Position numbers and translations under genes: made by a program
Notes under the pieces: model-generated
Databases searched by the model: none
What the model saw: the letters and a program-made list of their open reading frames with translations, nothing else
Told to the model about the DNA's origin: nothing
In this document: positions 39,109 through 47,541 of the stretch, in pieces
How positions within the stretch are numbered: position 1 is the stretch's first letter
How the letters are laid out: each line of letters starts with the position of its first letter
Source of the DNA: Candidatus Xiphinematobacter sp.
GTDB lineage: Bacteria; Verrucomicrobiota; Verrucomicrobiia; Chthoniobacterales; Xiphinematobacteraceae
Assembly: GCA_016766635.1 (NCBI GenBank)
Contig: CP068473.1
Coordinates: 306,673 to 370,672 of the forward strand
Reading direction: 5' to 3'
DNA: 64,000 nucleotides

Positions 39109-39672
39109 CTAGGCTTTGAGAAAGTTCTGTAAGAGGGCCTTTCCGTTTTCTGTTAGAATAGACTCCGGGTGGAATTGTACCCCATGGAGAGGGAGTTCTA
39201 TGTGTTGGATTCCCATAATTTCCTTCTCTTCAGTTTCCGCTGTGATTCCCAAACAATCTGGGAGAGATTCTCGTCGAAGTAAGAGGGAATGATATCGGGT
39301 GGCCTGAAAAGGATTGGAAAGACCTACAAAAACACCCTTACCCTCGTGATAAATTGAAGAAGTCTTACCATGCATGAGGTGCTTGGCACGGACAACCTCA
39401 GCCCCAAAAACTGCGCCTATACACTGGTGTCCCAGGCAGACCCCCAGGATGGGGAGGCGGATCCCGAAGTGGCGAATTATTTCTCCACTGACACCTGCCT
39501 CCCGAGGCGTACACGGGCCTGGCGAAATACAGATGCGATCCGGCTGAAGGATCTCTACCTCAGAAAGGTCTACTTTGTCGTTTCGCCGTACAACTACGCG
39601 AGCCCCCAACTCGCCGAAGTATTGCACAAGGTTATAGGTAAAGGAATCGTAATTGTCGATGACAAGAATCAT
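39109..39672 (-). CDS. trpG: Anthranilate synthase glutamine amidotransferase subunit
   Basis: Releases ammonia from glutamine for TrpE. The 187-residue class I amidotransferase starts [20 protein letters not shown]. The catalytic Cys lies in GVCLGHQ (about residue 79) and the His/Glu of the triad in VQFHPES. It overlaps the trpE stop by 4 bp, so the two subunits are made together. The same family serves folate synthesis (PabA); pairing with TrpE here makes a tryptophan role most likely, possibly dual. Confidence 0.95.
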   Translation of the reverse strand: MILVIDNYDSFTYNLVQYFGELGARVVVRRNDKVDLSEVEILQPDRICISPGPCTPREAGVSGEIIRHFGIRLPILGVCLGHQCIGAVFGAEVVRAKHLMHGKTSSIYHEGKGVFVGLSNPFQATRYHSLLLRRESLPDCLGITAETEEKEIMGIQHIELPLHGVQFHPESILTENGKALLQNFLKA

Positions 39673-41183
39673 GGAGGAACGGCCCTGGCAATCTCTAGCG
39701 CGCGAAAAGAAGCCATGGCCTTATTCACAGTTTCCTGGTATTCTCCTTCTGGAGTGGAGTCAGCCACTATTCCCCCCCCCGCTTGTACATATGCCCTGCT
39801 ACCCTTCAGGAGGATTGTCCGTAGGGTAATGCAGGAATTCAGGCCGCCATCGTAGCTAAAGCACCCCACAATCCCAGCATATGTACAACGTTTGCTTGTC
39901 TCTAGCTCATTGATGATCTGCATGGCACGCACTTTCGGAGAACCAGAGACGGTACCGGCAGGAAACGTGGCTCGGACAACATCGAAGGCAGAATTGTTTC
40001 CTATCAACCGTCCTTCAACATGCGAAACAATATGCATAACGTGGCTATAGTGCTCTGTTGTCATGAAGTCGGTCACCTGTATCGAACCAAATGCTGCAAC
40101 ACGCCCCATATCGCTGCGTGCCAAGTCTACTAGCATGAGGTGTTCTGCACGTTCCTTGGCATCTGAAAGCAGTTCCTTCTCCAGAGCCGCTGCTTCCTCT
40201 CTACTTCGACCGCTTCGACGTGTTCCAGCAATTGGACGGATCTCAACCTTTCCCCTTCTTACCCGCACATGTACTTCTGGAGAGCTACCTACAAGCGAGA
40301 AACCTCCAGGGAAGCGTAGGCAAAATAGGTAGGGTGACGGGTTAATAAACCGGAGAGCGCGATATACTTCCAGAGGATCTCCGTCATAGGAGCATTCGAA
40401 CCGTTGAGAGAGTACTACCTGAAATACATCTCCAGAATGAATCCACGCTTTTGCACGTTCTACCATGCTATGGTAACGCTCATAGGTGGTGTTAGATTGA
40501 GGGGGATGGGGTATGGAAGAGGGGAACACGTTGGCTGGAGAGGAGAGAGGCATGAACTGCATGGGTTGGGAGAGTCGCTCCACGACGGAATGAATTCTTC
40601 CTGCTGCTACGTCAAAAACCTGGTTGGCCGGAAGCTCTTTTGTTAGGGCGCTGGCAACTACCCTGAGACGATAGAGGTGATGGTCAAAGACAAGAACTAT
40701 CTTTGGAACAAGAAAAAACATGTCTGGCAATCCCAATTCGTCCTTGGACGGAGGAGGGATAGTAGGTTCAAACCAGCGGACAGTATCGTAAGCAAGATAG
40801 CCAATAGCTCCTCCCCAGAATGGAAAAAGATTCTCCTGAGTGGGAGAGCGATGTCGGATCATAAACTTCTCTACCTCACTTAGTGGGTCCTGCACATCTA
40901 AGAGTGTTATGCGGCTTCCACCTCGTGTCACCTGCACCCTATTTCCCTCAGCGGAAAATGTGGCATGCGCACCAAAAGCAATGATCGAATAGCGTCCTGC
41001 TAGATTATGCCCTTCTGCAAACTCTAATAAAAAAAGCACTTCCTCACCAAAAAGCTTGCGGTATGCAGAAATCGGCGTTTCATGGTCTGCTGCTAGCTCT
41101 GTCCAAATCGGGACGACGGGGGGAAGGTCTCCACCGAAAGCAGAGGCTAAAAACTCCTCCTTACCAGGAAATAACTGTAGCAT
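39669..41183 (-). CDS. trpE: Anthranilate synthase component I, with altered feedback motif
   Basis: Converts chorismate and ammonia to anthranilate, the first step of tryptophan synthesis. It is 504 residues from the ATG of [11 protein letters not shown]; a GTG 17 codons upstream is possible but lacks family similarity. The catalytic half shows the [16 protein letters not shown] block, [45 protein letters not shown] and [19 protein letters not shown]. The N-terminal tryptophan-sensing motif, normally LLES, reads LLEF (codon at 41019-41021). In enteric TrpE the equivalent Ser40-to-Phe change is known to abolish inhibition by tryptophan, so a feedback-insensitive enzyme is predicted. A 9-G coding-strand tract lies at 39772-39780. 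trpDCFBA are not in the window. Confidence 0.94.
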   Translation of the reverse strand: MLQLFPGKEEFLASAFGGDLPPVVPIWTELAADHETPISAYRKLFGEEVLFLLEFAEGHNLAGRYSIIAFGAHATFSAEGNRVQVTRGGSRITLLDVQDPLSEVEKFMIRHRSPTQENLFPFWGGAIGYLAYDTVRWFEPTIPPPSKDELGLPDMFFLVPKIVLVFDHHLYRLRVVASALTKELPANQVFDVAAGRIHSVVERLSQPMQFMPLSSPANVFPSSIPHPPQSNTTYERYHSMVERAKAWIHSGDVFQVVLSQRFECSYDGDPLEVYRALRFINPSPYLFCLRFPGGFSLVGSSPEVHVRVRRGKVEIRPIAGTRRSGRSREEAAALEKELLSDAKERAEHLMLVDLARSDMGRVAAFGSIQVTDFMTTEHYSHVMHIVSHVEGRLIGNNSAFDVVRATFPAGTVSGSPKVRAMQIINELETSKRCTYAGIVGCFSYDGGLNSCITLRTILLKGSRAYVQAGGGIVADSTPEGEYQETVNKAMASFRALEIARAVPP

Positions 41184-41547
41184 TGAGAGCGGGCGGCATG
41201 AGCGGACGGGGTCAAAATGGACAGGTCGATCCACTTCCTAGATCTTACCCCCCAGACTACTAATCAGGAATCTACCTTAAACTCAATCCTTAAAGTTTTT
41301 CAACAAATGGGAATTTTCTTAACTGCACCACTTGGGAGTGAGCTTTGAACTAGAAACCTCATCAACACTTTTTATCTGAGAACGGCGATAATGAGAAACC
41401 AACCCAGCTCTAGTACACGCAGGCCTCCTTTGTCTGAACGGGCAAGTATCTGAAGCCCCTCAGTCCCCCACTATAATCCGGGTGAGAGAAGGAGATACAG
41501 GCGAGTGTGATCACAGATAGCGTGGTAAGAAGCCACCTAAGTAGTGT
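41184..41547. other. Spacer between trpE and tRNA-Leu
   Basis: Divergent spacer that should hold the trpE promoter. I find no short Trp-rich leader peptide with terminator/antiterminator hairpins, so classical attenuation is not evident. No gene-like frame is present. Confidence 0.5.
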
Positions 41548-41633
41548 GCCGGTGTGGCGGAATGGTAGACGCAAGGGACTTAAAATCCCTTATTCCATAA
41601 AGGAGTGTGCGGGTTCAAGTCCCGCCACCGGTA
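41548..41633 (+). tRNA. tRNA-Leu (UAA)
   Basis: Class II tRNA of 86 nt. The acceptor stem is GCCGGTG / CACCGGT with discriminator A. The anticodon stem AGGGA / TCCCT encloses CTTAAAA, giving anticodon UAA. A long variable arm is followed by a T loop GGTTCAAGTCC. The 3' CCA is not encoded. Confidence 0.97.
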
Positions 41634-41709
41634 GTTCATATATTACCCATACAAAACAACCCTACGTTCTGTTAGGGGTGTCTTCTCCTGCAGGCTTCGC
41701 AGGGTCTCA

Positions 41710-41795
41710 CGGAGGGAGTGGGATTCGAACCCACGAGGGCGTTTCGCCCCTCCGGTTTTCAAGACCGGCGCATTTAGCCACTCTGCCATCCCTCC
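41710..41795 (-). tRNA. tRNA-Ser (UGA)
   Basis: Class II tRNA of 86 nt. The acceptor stem is GGAGGGA / TCCCTCC with discriminator G, as expected for Ser. The anticodon stem CCGGT / ACCGG encloses CTTGAAA, giving UGA. A long GC-rich variable arm and T loop GGTTCGAATCC are present. CCA is not encoded. Confidence 0.97.
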
Positions 41796-42002
41796 AGCCA
41801 TTTTTTGCAGCTCGTTTGAAATCATTATCTGCAGGAACGGCTTCCTGCACGACTTTCCTTTTAGAGGGGAACCAAGCAAAGAATTTTGACAGCATAGAAG
41901 CTTTTGTCTATAGAGGGTTGCCAGGGATAAGCTTGTGATAGTTATAGAGAGGTAGCTTGGGGGGATAAGAGGATCCTTCTGGCCAAATAAGCCAACCTGT
42001 TT

Positions 42003-42944
42003 ATGAGAATCGGATTGATGTTTTCCGGACAAGGGGCTCAGACTGTCGGCATGGGGGAGGACATTTGTCAGGAATTCCCCAACGCCTTGATGCTATTCCA
42101 AAAGGCCGATTGTATCTTGGGATACCCACTCTCAAGGATTGCATTCAAAGGCCCAGCCGAGGAATTGATGCGAACCACTGTTTGCCAGCCCGCCCTCTAT
42201 GTGCACGGACTGGCTCTCTTGGCAGCAGTGCGGAGCGCCGTTCCTCGTTTTCAAATTGCCGCTGCAGCAGGTCTATCGCTCGGTGAATTCACTGCTCATG
42301 CAGCTGCAGGGACGTTCGATTTTGAAACGGGTTTGAGATTGGTCTCACGGCGGGCAGGTTTCATGCGAGAGGCCTGCGAACGGACAAAAGGAAGGATGGC
42401 GGCGATAATTGGGGCCGAGGAGGATTCTGTTCGGGATTTAGCCGCTGTCGCGAATGTAGACATAGCTAATTTCAACTGTCCTGGCCAGATTATCCTCTCT
42501 GGTGCAGAGCCAAAAATGGCCCTCGCAATTTCCTTAGCCAAAAAGTACGGCGCTCGTAAAGTGGTGGCACTCCACGTAGACGGAGCCTTTCATTCTCGTT
42601 TAATGGAATCCGCCCGACAAAGCTTTCAAGATGAGTTACAATTTGTTCCCATGGACTCCCCATCTGTTCCAGTAGTTTGCAATGCAGATGCCCGTCCGGT
42701 TTTTGACCCCGAGGCTATCCGCTCCGCACTTGCTAAACAATTAGTGTCCAGTGTGCGTTGGATGCAGTCAGTTGAATGTCTACTAGATCATCTGCAGTGT
42801 AATCTTTTGCTAGAACTAGGCCCTGGTGATGTGCTAGCTAGTCTTGCGAAGCGCATCCGAAAGGGAACGCCTATGCTGAGTATTTATAATAGACTAAGCT
42901 TACAGAAGGCACTAGAAATCCTGGACTACTGCTCCTCTCCCTAA
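42003..42944 (+). CDS. fabD: Malonyl-CoA:ACP transacylase
   Basis: Loads malonyl groups onto acyl carrier protein for fatty-acid synthesis. The 313-residue protein has the N-terminal FSGQGAQ loop, the nucleophile Ser92 in GLSLGEF, the carboxylate-binding Arg near 117 (SRRAGFM) and the catalytic His207 in GAFHSRLM. No other fab genes are adjacent. No Shine-Dalgarno sequence is evident before the ATG. The small unknown gene that follows starts 30 bp later. Confidence 0.96.
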   Translation: MRIGLMFSGQGAQTVGMGEDICQEFPNALMLFQKADCILGYPLSRIAFKGPAEELMRTTVCQPALYVHGLALLAAVRSAVPRFQIAAAAGLSLGEFTAHAAAGTFDFETGLRLVSRRAGFMREACERTKGRMAAIIGAEEDSVRDLAAVANVDIANFNCPGQIILSGAEPKMALAISLAKKYGARKVVALHVDGAFHSRLMESARQSFQDELQFVPMDSPSVPVVCNADARPVFDPEAIRSALAKQLVSSVRWMQSVECLLDHLQCNLLLELGPGDVLASLAKRIRKGTPMLSIYNRLSLQKALEILDYCSSP

Positions 42945-42973
42945 GAAGATATACCGTTGTCCGATGGAGCGGA

Positions 42974-43231
42974 TTGCTAAGGTCGCCACATGCGCCAGTA
43001 AAGAGAACTTTCCTGCTGAGACGAGAGGCCGGAGATGCTTTGTACCATGCTCAAAAGGTGATAATCTTCCAGTTGCTGTCCCCCGGCTGGATCACTCACA
43101 TTGGTCTTGCCCGAGACGTCCGGCGACTGCTCTTAGGGGAAGAGTTTATTATTATTGTACAGCCCCCAAACTTTTTGATCACTATAGACCCGGAACGGGA
43201 GGCTATGAAGGGCCTTACGAAAGGGGGCTGA
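42974..43231 (+). CDS. Small hypothetical protein downstream of fabD
   Basis: An 85-codon frame with a TTG start preceded closely by GGAGCGGA, a good ribosome binding site. The product alternates basic and hydrophobic segments (VIIFQLLSPGWITHIG, VRRLLLGEEFIIIVQPP) and has the composition of a real folded protein, but I do not recognise the family. A perfect 10-bp-stem hairpin begins 13 bp after its stop, which supports a transcript ending here. An overlapping frame from 42964 (98 codons) has poorer composition and is taken to be its shadow. Confidence 0.5.
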   Translation: MLRSPHAPVKRTFLLRREAGDALYHAQKVIIFQLLSPGWITHIGLARDVRRLLLGEEFIIIVQPPNFLITIDPEREAMKGLTKGG

Positions 43232-43244
43232 ACCCTCTTATTTG

Positions 43245-43267
43245 CCTCCCTTCAGTTTGAAGGGAGG
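43245..43267 (+). terminator. Strong hairpin after fabD and the small gene
   Basis: Perfect 10-bp inverted repeat (CCTCCCTTCA / TGAAGGGAGG) with a 3-nt loop, 13 bp past the stop of the preceding frame. No U tract follows, so it may stabilise a 3' end rather than terminate intrinsically. Confidence 0.55.
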
Positions 43268-43715
43268 TGTGTGCTAGAAGATAGGTCGCGTTGAGCTAGC
43301 TGGTGATTCTGGGGAGGGTACCACTCTCTTCCTTGGAATCCATGCGCTGCAGGATGTAAGTGACCTTATGTAGGAACTGCAGATCATCCAACTACCAAGT
43401 AGATAGAAGGATATCGCACAAGACACTGATGTGAGGAGTCATTGTCTAGTCCCCTTGTGTTGAAGGGTGCCTCCAGGAGCTGCATCCAGGAGCTGCACGA
43501 TCCAAACCTCTTTTCTTTTTTCTGCTGTCTTCCTTGGCACTATTAGTCCCGCTTCACTAGGAAGGTAGAAAAGGAGGCAAGACTGCTTACTGGCAGGCAT
43601 AGCTTCTATGCCGTGAAAGCCTGGAGCGGTCCTTGTACGGAGATAGCCCAGAGAAAATTCTTGCTCAAAAGATTCCCTCAAGCTAAAGGACAAGGGAACG
43701 GTTGAAGCTTTCTGT
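43268..43715. other. Gene-free stretch before tRNA-Asn
   Basis: About 450 bp. A minus-strand frame of 84 codons (43439-43693, TTG start) has no recognisable similarity and crosses the 13-bp tandem repeat at 43472-43497. I regard the stretch as non-coding or decayed. Confidence 0.5.
43472..43497. repeat. Perfect 13-bp tandem duplication
   Basis: Two exact adjacent copies of TCCAGGAGCTGCA. Confidence 0.9.
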
Positions 43716-43790
43716 TCCAGTGTAGCTCAGCGGTAGAGCGACCGGCTGTTAACCGGTTGGCCGTAGGTTCGAATCCTACCACTGGAGCCA
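43716..43790 (+). tRNA. tRNA-Asn (GUU) with encoded CCA
   Basis: Acceptor stem TCCAGTG / CACTGGA with discriminator G, then CCA at 43788-43790. The anticodon stem CCGGC / ACCGG-type helix encloses CTGTTAA, giving GUU. D arm GCTCAGCGGTAGAGC and T arm GTAGGTTCGAATCCTAC are canonical. It differs from the Leu and Ser tRNAs of this window in having CCA in the DNA. Confidence 0.97.
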
Positions 43791-43893
43791 AGGCGAATAC
43801 TCCTGCATTGCAGCGGAGAGATTAGCAAAGGCCATGCCGCTATCTTGTAGGATTGATTTTGGCAGTTCGGGCTTTCCGAGCCGGTAATTTTTA

Positions 43894-44577
43894 GTGATAC
43901 AGGCTGCATCCCCTCACCTCATTCGTGAGATGTTTTCTTCCATAGCAGGCCGCTATGACATTGCTAACCATCTCTTGTGCTGCGGGCTAGACTATGTTTG
44001 GCGGAGGCGTGTGGCAAAAATAGTCAAGCAGTGGAATGCAAAGTGTATTCTAGACCTGGCGACAGGTAGCGGTGCCCTTGCGAAAGTCCTGCAAGAGACA
44101 TGCCCAGGATCCAGAGTAGTTGGAATGGATTTCTGCCCTGCCATGCTGTTACAAGCTAAGAGAAAAGGGGTGTGTACGTTAGTGTGTGGAGATGCCACGG
44201 ATATGCCGTTCCGATCTGGAACCTTTGACGTAATCACCGTGGCTTTTGGGCTACGCAACATGGGAAATTACCAAAGAGCTATTCAAGAAATGGCGCGAGT
44301 GCTATCCTGCGGGGGGGGGCTTTTTATTCTCGAATTTTCCATGCCAAAGAACTTATGTGTGCGGGCCCTCTATCGGATTTATCTGCATCATCTTCTCCCT
44401 ACACTTGCCGCATGGGTAACCGGTCATAGGGAGGCTTATAAGTACTTGGGAGCATCTATTGAACGATTCCCTGGGGACCGGCTACTGTACTTTTTGGAAA
44501 AATATGGATTTCTAGAAACGCAGATTCAGCGATTATGTCTTGGTATTGTGAGTCTTTACGCGGCGCGAAGGAGCTAG
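43894..44577 (+). CDS. menG: Demethylmenaquinone methyltransferase
   Basis: SAM-dependent C-methylation that completes menaquinone (or ubiquinone) synthesis. The 227-residue protein starts with GTG. Family motifs include FSSIAGRYDIANHLLCCGLDY at the N terminus, LDLATGSGALAKVL (SAM glycine loop), VTVAFGLRNM and the later LEFSMP block. The presence of an mqnD-type gene about 14 kb away favours menaquinone as product. A run of nine G (44311-44319) lies in the codons for LSCGGGLFIL. It starts about 100 bp after tRNA-Asn. Confidence 0.94.
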   Translation: MIQAASPHLIREMFSSIAGRYDIANHLLCCGLDYVWRRRVAKIVKQWNAKCILDLATGSGALAKVLQETCPGSRVVGMDFCPAMLLQAKRKGVCTLVCGDATDMPFRSGTFDVITVAFGLRNMGNYQRAIQEMARVLSCGGGLFILEFSMPKNLCVRALYRIYLHHLLPTLAAWVTGHREAYKYLGASIERFPGDRLLYFLEKYGFLETQIQRLCLGIVSLYAARRS

Positions 44578-44870
44578 TCTCCTACGATGGGATTCCTTGG
44601 GATTACTCAGTGAACTCCTCTTATCCTACACTTCTGTCCAGGCGATGGGTGCAGGAGGGCCACTAATCTATCTGGGCCTCTGCTTTGTGCCCATACGGAG
44701 GAGCATCAGCTACAATCGGATAGAAAATTGCTGTAGGTATGCATTCAGTCCGCTTTTTTCTCTAGGTTTCCTTGTGATGATCGGGCATCCTATAGGTCTC
44801 CTTGGGTTTTAGGTTGCGTACTATAACCCTCTACTGCAATTGCAACACATCAATCCTGCTCTTCCATATA

Positions 44871-45623
44871 ATGCGCCTAGTACTTCTTTTTCTAGCTACC
44901 ATTGTCTTCTCCTCCTTATCCGTCCAATCAAGGGAATTACCCCTCGGAATCAAGATTCCGATAGTTGATGGGTTTGATTACCCCGTAGCCAGTCCAAATG
45001 CTACAGGGTACTGCAAGTCGAGAGGATGGTCCAAGCGACATCCAGGAGAAGACTGGATCAGCCTATTAAAGAGTCCGAAGGCACTCTTAGGTGCCCCGGT
45101 CTATGCGATAGGAACTGGCAGGGTAGTGTTTGCAAGGAATGCTCCTGGAGGATGGGGCAACGTAGTTATTGTCCGGCATGCATTTCATGAGAACGGTAAG
45201 CTCTACTTGATTGATTCCTTTTATGCTCACCTCCGTCGAGTTCTAGTGCACGAAAGACAGCGTGTTGTCAAAGGGGAAAAAGTGGGAGAAATTGGAACCA
45301 ATCGGGGTATGTATAGTCCACACCTACACTTCGAAATTCGAAAGAACTTGTTAATTGGAACCTGTCGGCTCAGATACGCAAGAACTCTCGATAACTATTA
45401 CGTCCCGACAACCTTTATTGAGAAACATCGTAGACTCAAAAGACGAGGGCGGTACGTTAAAATGATAATGACGCGTTTTACGTTTCAGGATACGCTGCCA
45501 CTTCCCATTGATGAGTCCAAAAGCCATCTAGGGAACGTCTTGGGAAAGCGTAGTAAAAAAGGGGGGGGAAGGGGGGCATTCTGTAGCCATCCAGGAGTTG
45601 CTCCTGGCTTAACCATTCGATAG
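44871..45623 (+). CDS. M23-family metallopeptidase (LytM-like)
   Basis: Secreted or periplasmic cell-wall peptidase. The ATG at 44871 gives a 250-residue protein with a clear signal peptide (MRLVLLFLATIVFSSLSVQS). Zinc ligands are seen as HPGEDW (HxGxD form) and HLHFEI (HxH). The VYAIGTGRVVFARNAPGGWGNVVIV strands between them match the LytM fold. The basic C-terminal tail follows an 8-G tract (45561-45568) and may be frame-labile. Its 3' end overlaps the 3' end of cimA, on the other strand, by 15 bp. An upstream start at 44802 would hide the signal peptide. Confidence 0.88.
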   Translation: MRLVLLFLATIVFSSLSVQSRELPLGIKIPIVDGFDYPVASPNATGYCKSRGWSKRHPGEDWISLLKSPKALLGAPVYAIGTGRVVFARNAPGGWGNVVIVRHAFHENGKLYLIDSFYAHLRRVLVHERQRVVKGEKVGEIGTNRGMYSPHLHFEIRKNLLIGTCRLRYARTLDNYYVPTTFIEKHRRLKRRGRYVKMIMTRFTFQDTLPLPIDESKSHLGNVLGKRSKKGGGRGAFCSHPGVAPGLTIR

Positions 45624-47180
45624 TTTAAGGCTATAAAATTCCAAACTGTCCACTAATGCCAGCCAGCTAGCCTCGATAATGTTATCAGAAACTCCAACGG
45701 TACCCCAGGAATGATGTCCGTCTGTAGAAACAATCGATACCCTAGTCCTAGCGGCTGATCCTCGCGAGCTGTCCAAGATGCGTACCTTGTAATCGGTAAG
45801 TTGTATCCGATCAACCCATCCATAGAATGGACGTAGTGCCTTTCGAAGTGCCTTGTCCAGTGCTTCTACGGGTCCAACTCCCTCGCCTACGGTATGTTCA
45901 AGTGTAGCACCATTTCCAACGGAGAGTTTTACTGTCGCCTTGCAAGCCAGATGCATTTGAGTCTGAGCACAGTGGAAGGAGCAATGATATTCCTTTAGCT
46001 GAAAGAGTGGGTGGCGTTGACCTAAAACGTCACGCACCAAAAGTTCAAAAGAAGCGTCGGCCGACTCGAACTCGTATCCCTCTGCTTCCGCACTCTTAAT
46101 ACGGAGGAGGACTTCTTTGATTGTCTGGGATTCCTTGTGTAGATTGAGACCAATTCTTCTTGCTTTAAGCAGGACGTTGCTTCTTCCTGAGAGCTCAGAA
46201 ACCAGGACATTCTGCTCATTGCCCACCAAGGAAGGCTTGATATGCTCGTAAGAGCACGCCAGCTTCTGAACTGCATTAACGTGCATGCCCCCCTTGTGGG
46301 TAAAGGCGGTAGCACCAACAAACGGTGCACGGATATTTGCAGGACAGTTTGCAAGTTCATCTACAAAAAGTGAAATATCCCGCAGCTCAGAGAGATTGCG
46401 CACCATAGGTAGTTTAAGTTTCAGCTGTAAATTAGCAATGAGACTCGTCAGGTTACAGTTCCCAATTCGCTCCCCATAGCCGTTGATAGTGCCTTGCACA
46501 TGTACTGCACCAGCGCGTACGGCAGCAATGGAATTTGCTACAGCTAGTTCACAGTCATTGTGCGTGTGGATACCCACACGTCCAGGGAAAAACCTATTTA
46601 CGGCACGAACCACTTCTTCAATTTCGTGCGGCAAAGTTCCCCCATTTGTGTCGCAAAGGACCAGCACATCAGCTTCACGGGCAGCTTCCAAAGTTCCCAA
46701 CGCATGTTCTGGGTCATCCTTGTAGCCATCAAAAAAATGCTCTGCATCGTAGACTACTTCCCTGCGAAGGCGCTTAAAATAAGCCACGGTGTCCGAAATC
46801 ATGGAGCGGTTTTCTAAGGGAGTAGTCCCCAGTACTTCAGTAACGTGAAGCTTCCAACTCTTCCCAAAAAAAGTAACCACGGGTGTGTTTGCGTCACGTA
46901 GGGTTTGTATTTGCAGATCTCGAGAAACGTCTGTGTTGGCACGGCGCGTACTCCCGAAGGCCGCGATCTTTGCCCTCTGCCAGGAGCGGCCCTGAGCCTC
47001 CCGAAAGAAACCCATATCTTTTACATTGGAACCTGGCCATCCACCTTCAATAACATCTATCCCGAATCTGGCCAGTCTCTCCGTAAGTCGTAATTTATCT
47101 AGAAGACTAAAGGAAACCCCCTGTCCCTGTACTCCATCCCGGAGAGTTGTATCGTAGAGGATAACTTTCTTTCTGCGCAT
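45609..47180 (-). CDS. cimA: (R)-citramalate synthase
   Basis: Condenses pyruvate and acetyl-CoA to citramalate, giving a threonine-independent route to isoleucine. The 523-residue protein begins with the DRE-TIM barrel motif YDTTLRDGVQGQGVSFS and has the metal-binding HTHNDCELAVANS and GTINGYGERIGNCNL. A C-terminal LeuA-type regulatory domain (about residues 370-523) follows. The VQGQGV active-site loop and WPGSNVKD are those of the CimA/homocitrate group rather than isopropylmalate synthase. It fits the amino-acid-provisioning pattern of the window. Confidence 0.92.
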   Translation of the reverse strand: MRRKKVILYDTTLRDGVQGQGVSFSLLDKLRLTERLARFGIDVIEGGWPGSNVKDMGFFREAQGRSWQRAKIAAFGSTRRANTDVSRDLQIQTLRDANTPVVTFFGKSWKLHVTEVLGTTPLENRSMISDTVAYFKRLRREVVYDAEHFFDGYKDDPEHALGTLEAAREADVLVLCDTNGGTLPHEIEEVVRAVNRFFPGRVGIHTHNDCELAVANSIAAVRAGAVHVQGTINGYGERIGNCNLTSLIANLQLKLKLPMVRNLSELRDISLFVDELANCPANIRAPFVGATAFTHKGGMHVNAVQKLACSYEHIKPSLVGNEQNVLVSELSGRSNVLLKARRIGLNLHKESQTIKEVLLRIKSAEAEGYEFESADASFELLVRDVLGQRHPLFQLKEYHCSFHCAQTQMHLACKATVKLSVGNGATLEHTVGEGVGPVEALDKALRKALRPFYGWVDRIQLTDYKVRILDSSRGSAARTRVSIVSTDGHHSWGTVGVSDNIIEASWLALVDSLEFYSLKLSNG

Positions 47181-47541
47181 AACACACGAACCCGCCGGGC
47201 CGGGAGCAATTTCTTTGCTAGGTATAAGCTTAGCTAAAAGTCCGCGATACTCAGGATATCCGCTTCATCTCTTCGGTGTCGGCCTCTCCGGCATCAGAAG
47301 GGTGGCAATAGGGAACAAATAGAGCGCCTCCAAGTTATCTTCCAGCTTTTTTGGATGAAAAGATACGCAGAGAGCAGAAAGACTGTGTTTCCTGCTAAGT
47401 TTACCTCAAGTAGCGTGTCATCAATTCCCATTGGTGTAAACCTACCGCTGCTATGGCAATGTACAATTACCCGATAGGCTGCGCCACTCATTAGATATCC
47501 AGGCAGGTGAAAGAGGTATCTAGCCATAAGAGAAGTGCCTA
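47181..47541. other. Spacer between cimA and the LptF/G gene
   Basis: About 360 bp. A 77-codon minus-strand frame (47294-47527) starts 14 bp after the permease stop and has a hydrophobic middle, but I recognise nothing in it and leave it uncalled. Confidence 0.45.

Noticed and set aside
41184-41547. Tryptophan attenuator upstream of trpE
   Set aside because: No leader peptide with adjacent Trp codons and no alternative hairpins followed by a T run.
43439-43693. 84-codon minus-strand frame before tRNA-Asn
   Set aside because: TTG start without a ribosome binding site, no recognisable motif, and it crosses a fresh 13-bp tandem repeat.
44597-44812. 71-codon hydrophobic frame between menG and the M23 gene
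   Set aside because: Overlaps the upstream region of the M23 gene, lacks a ribosome binding site and resembles no family.
47294-47527. 77-codon frame just after the LptF/G-family gene
   Set aside because: Placed like an operon partner, but composition and motifs do not support a real protein.
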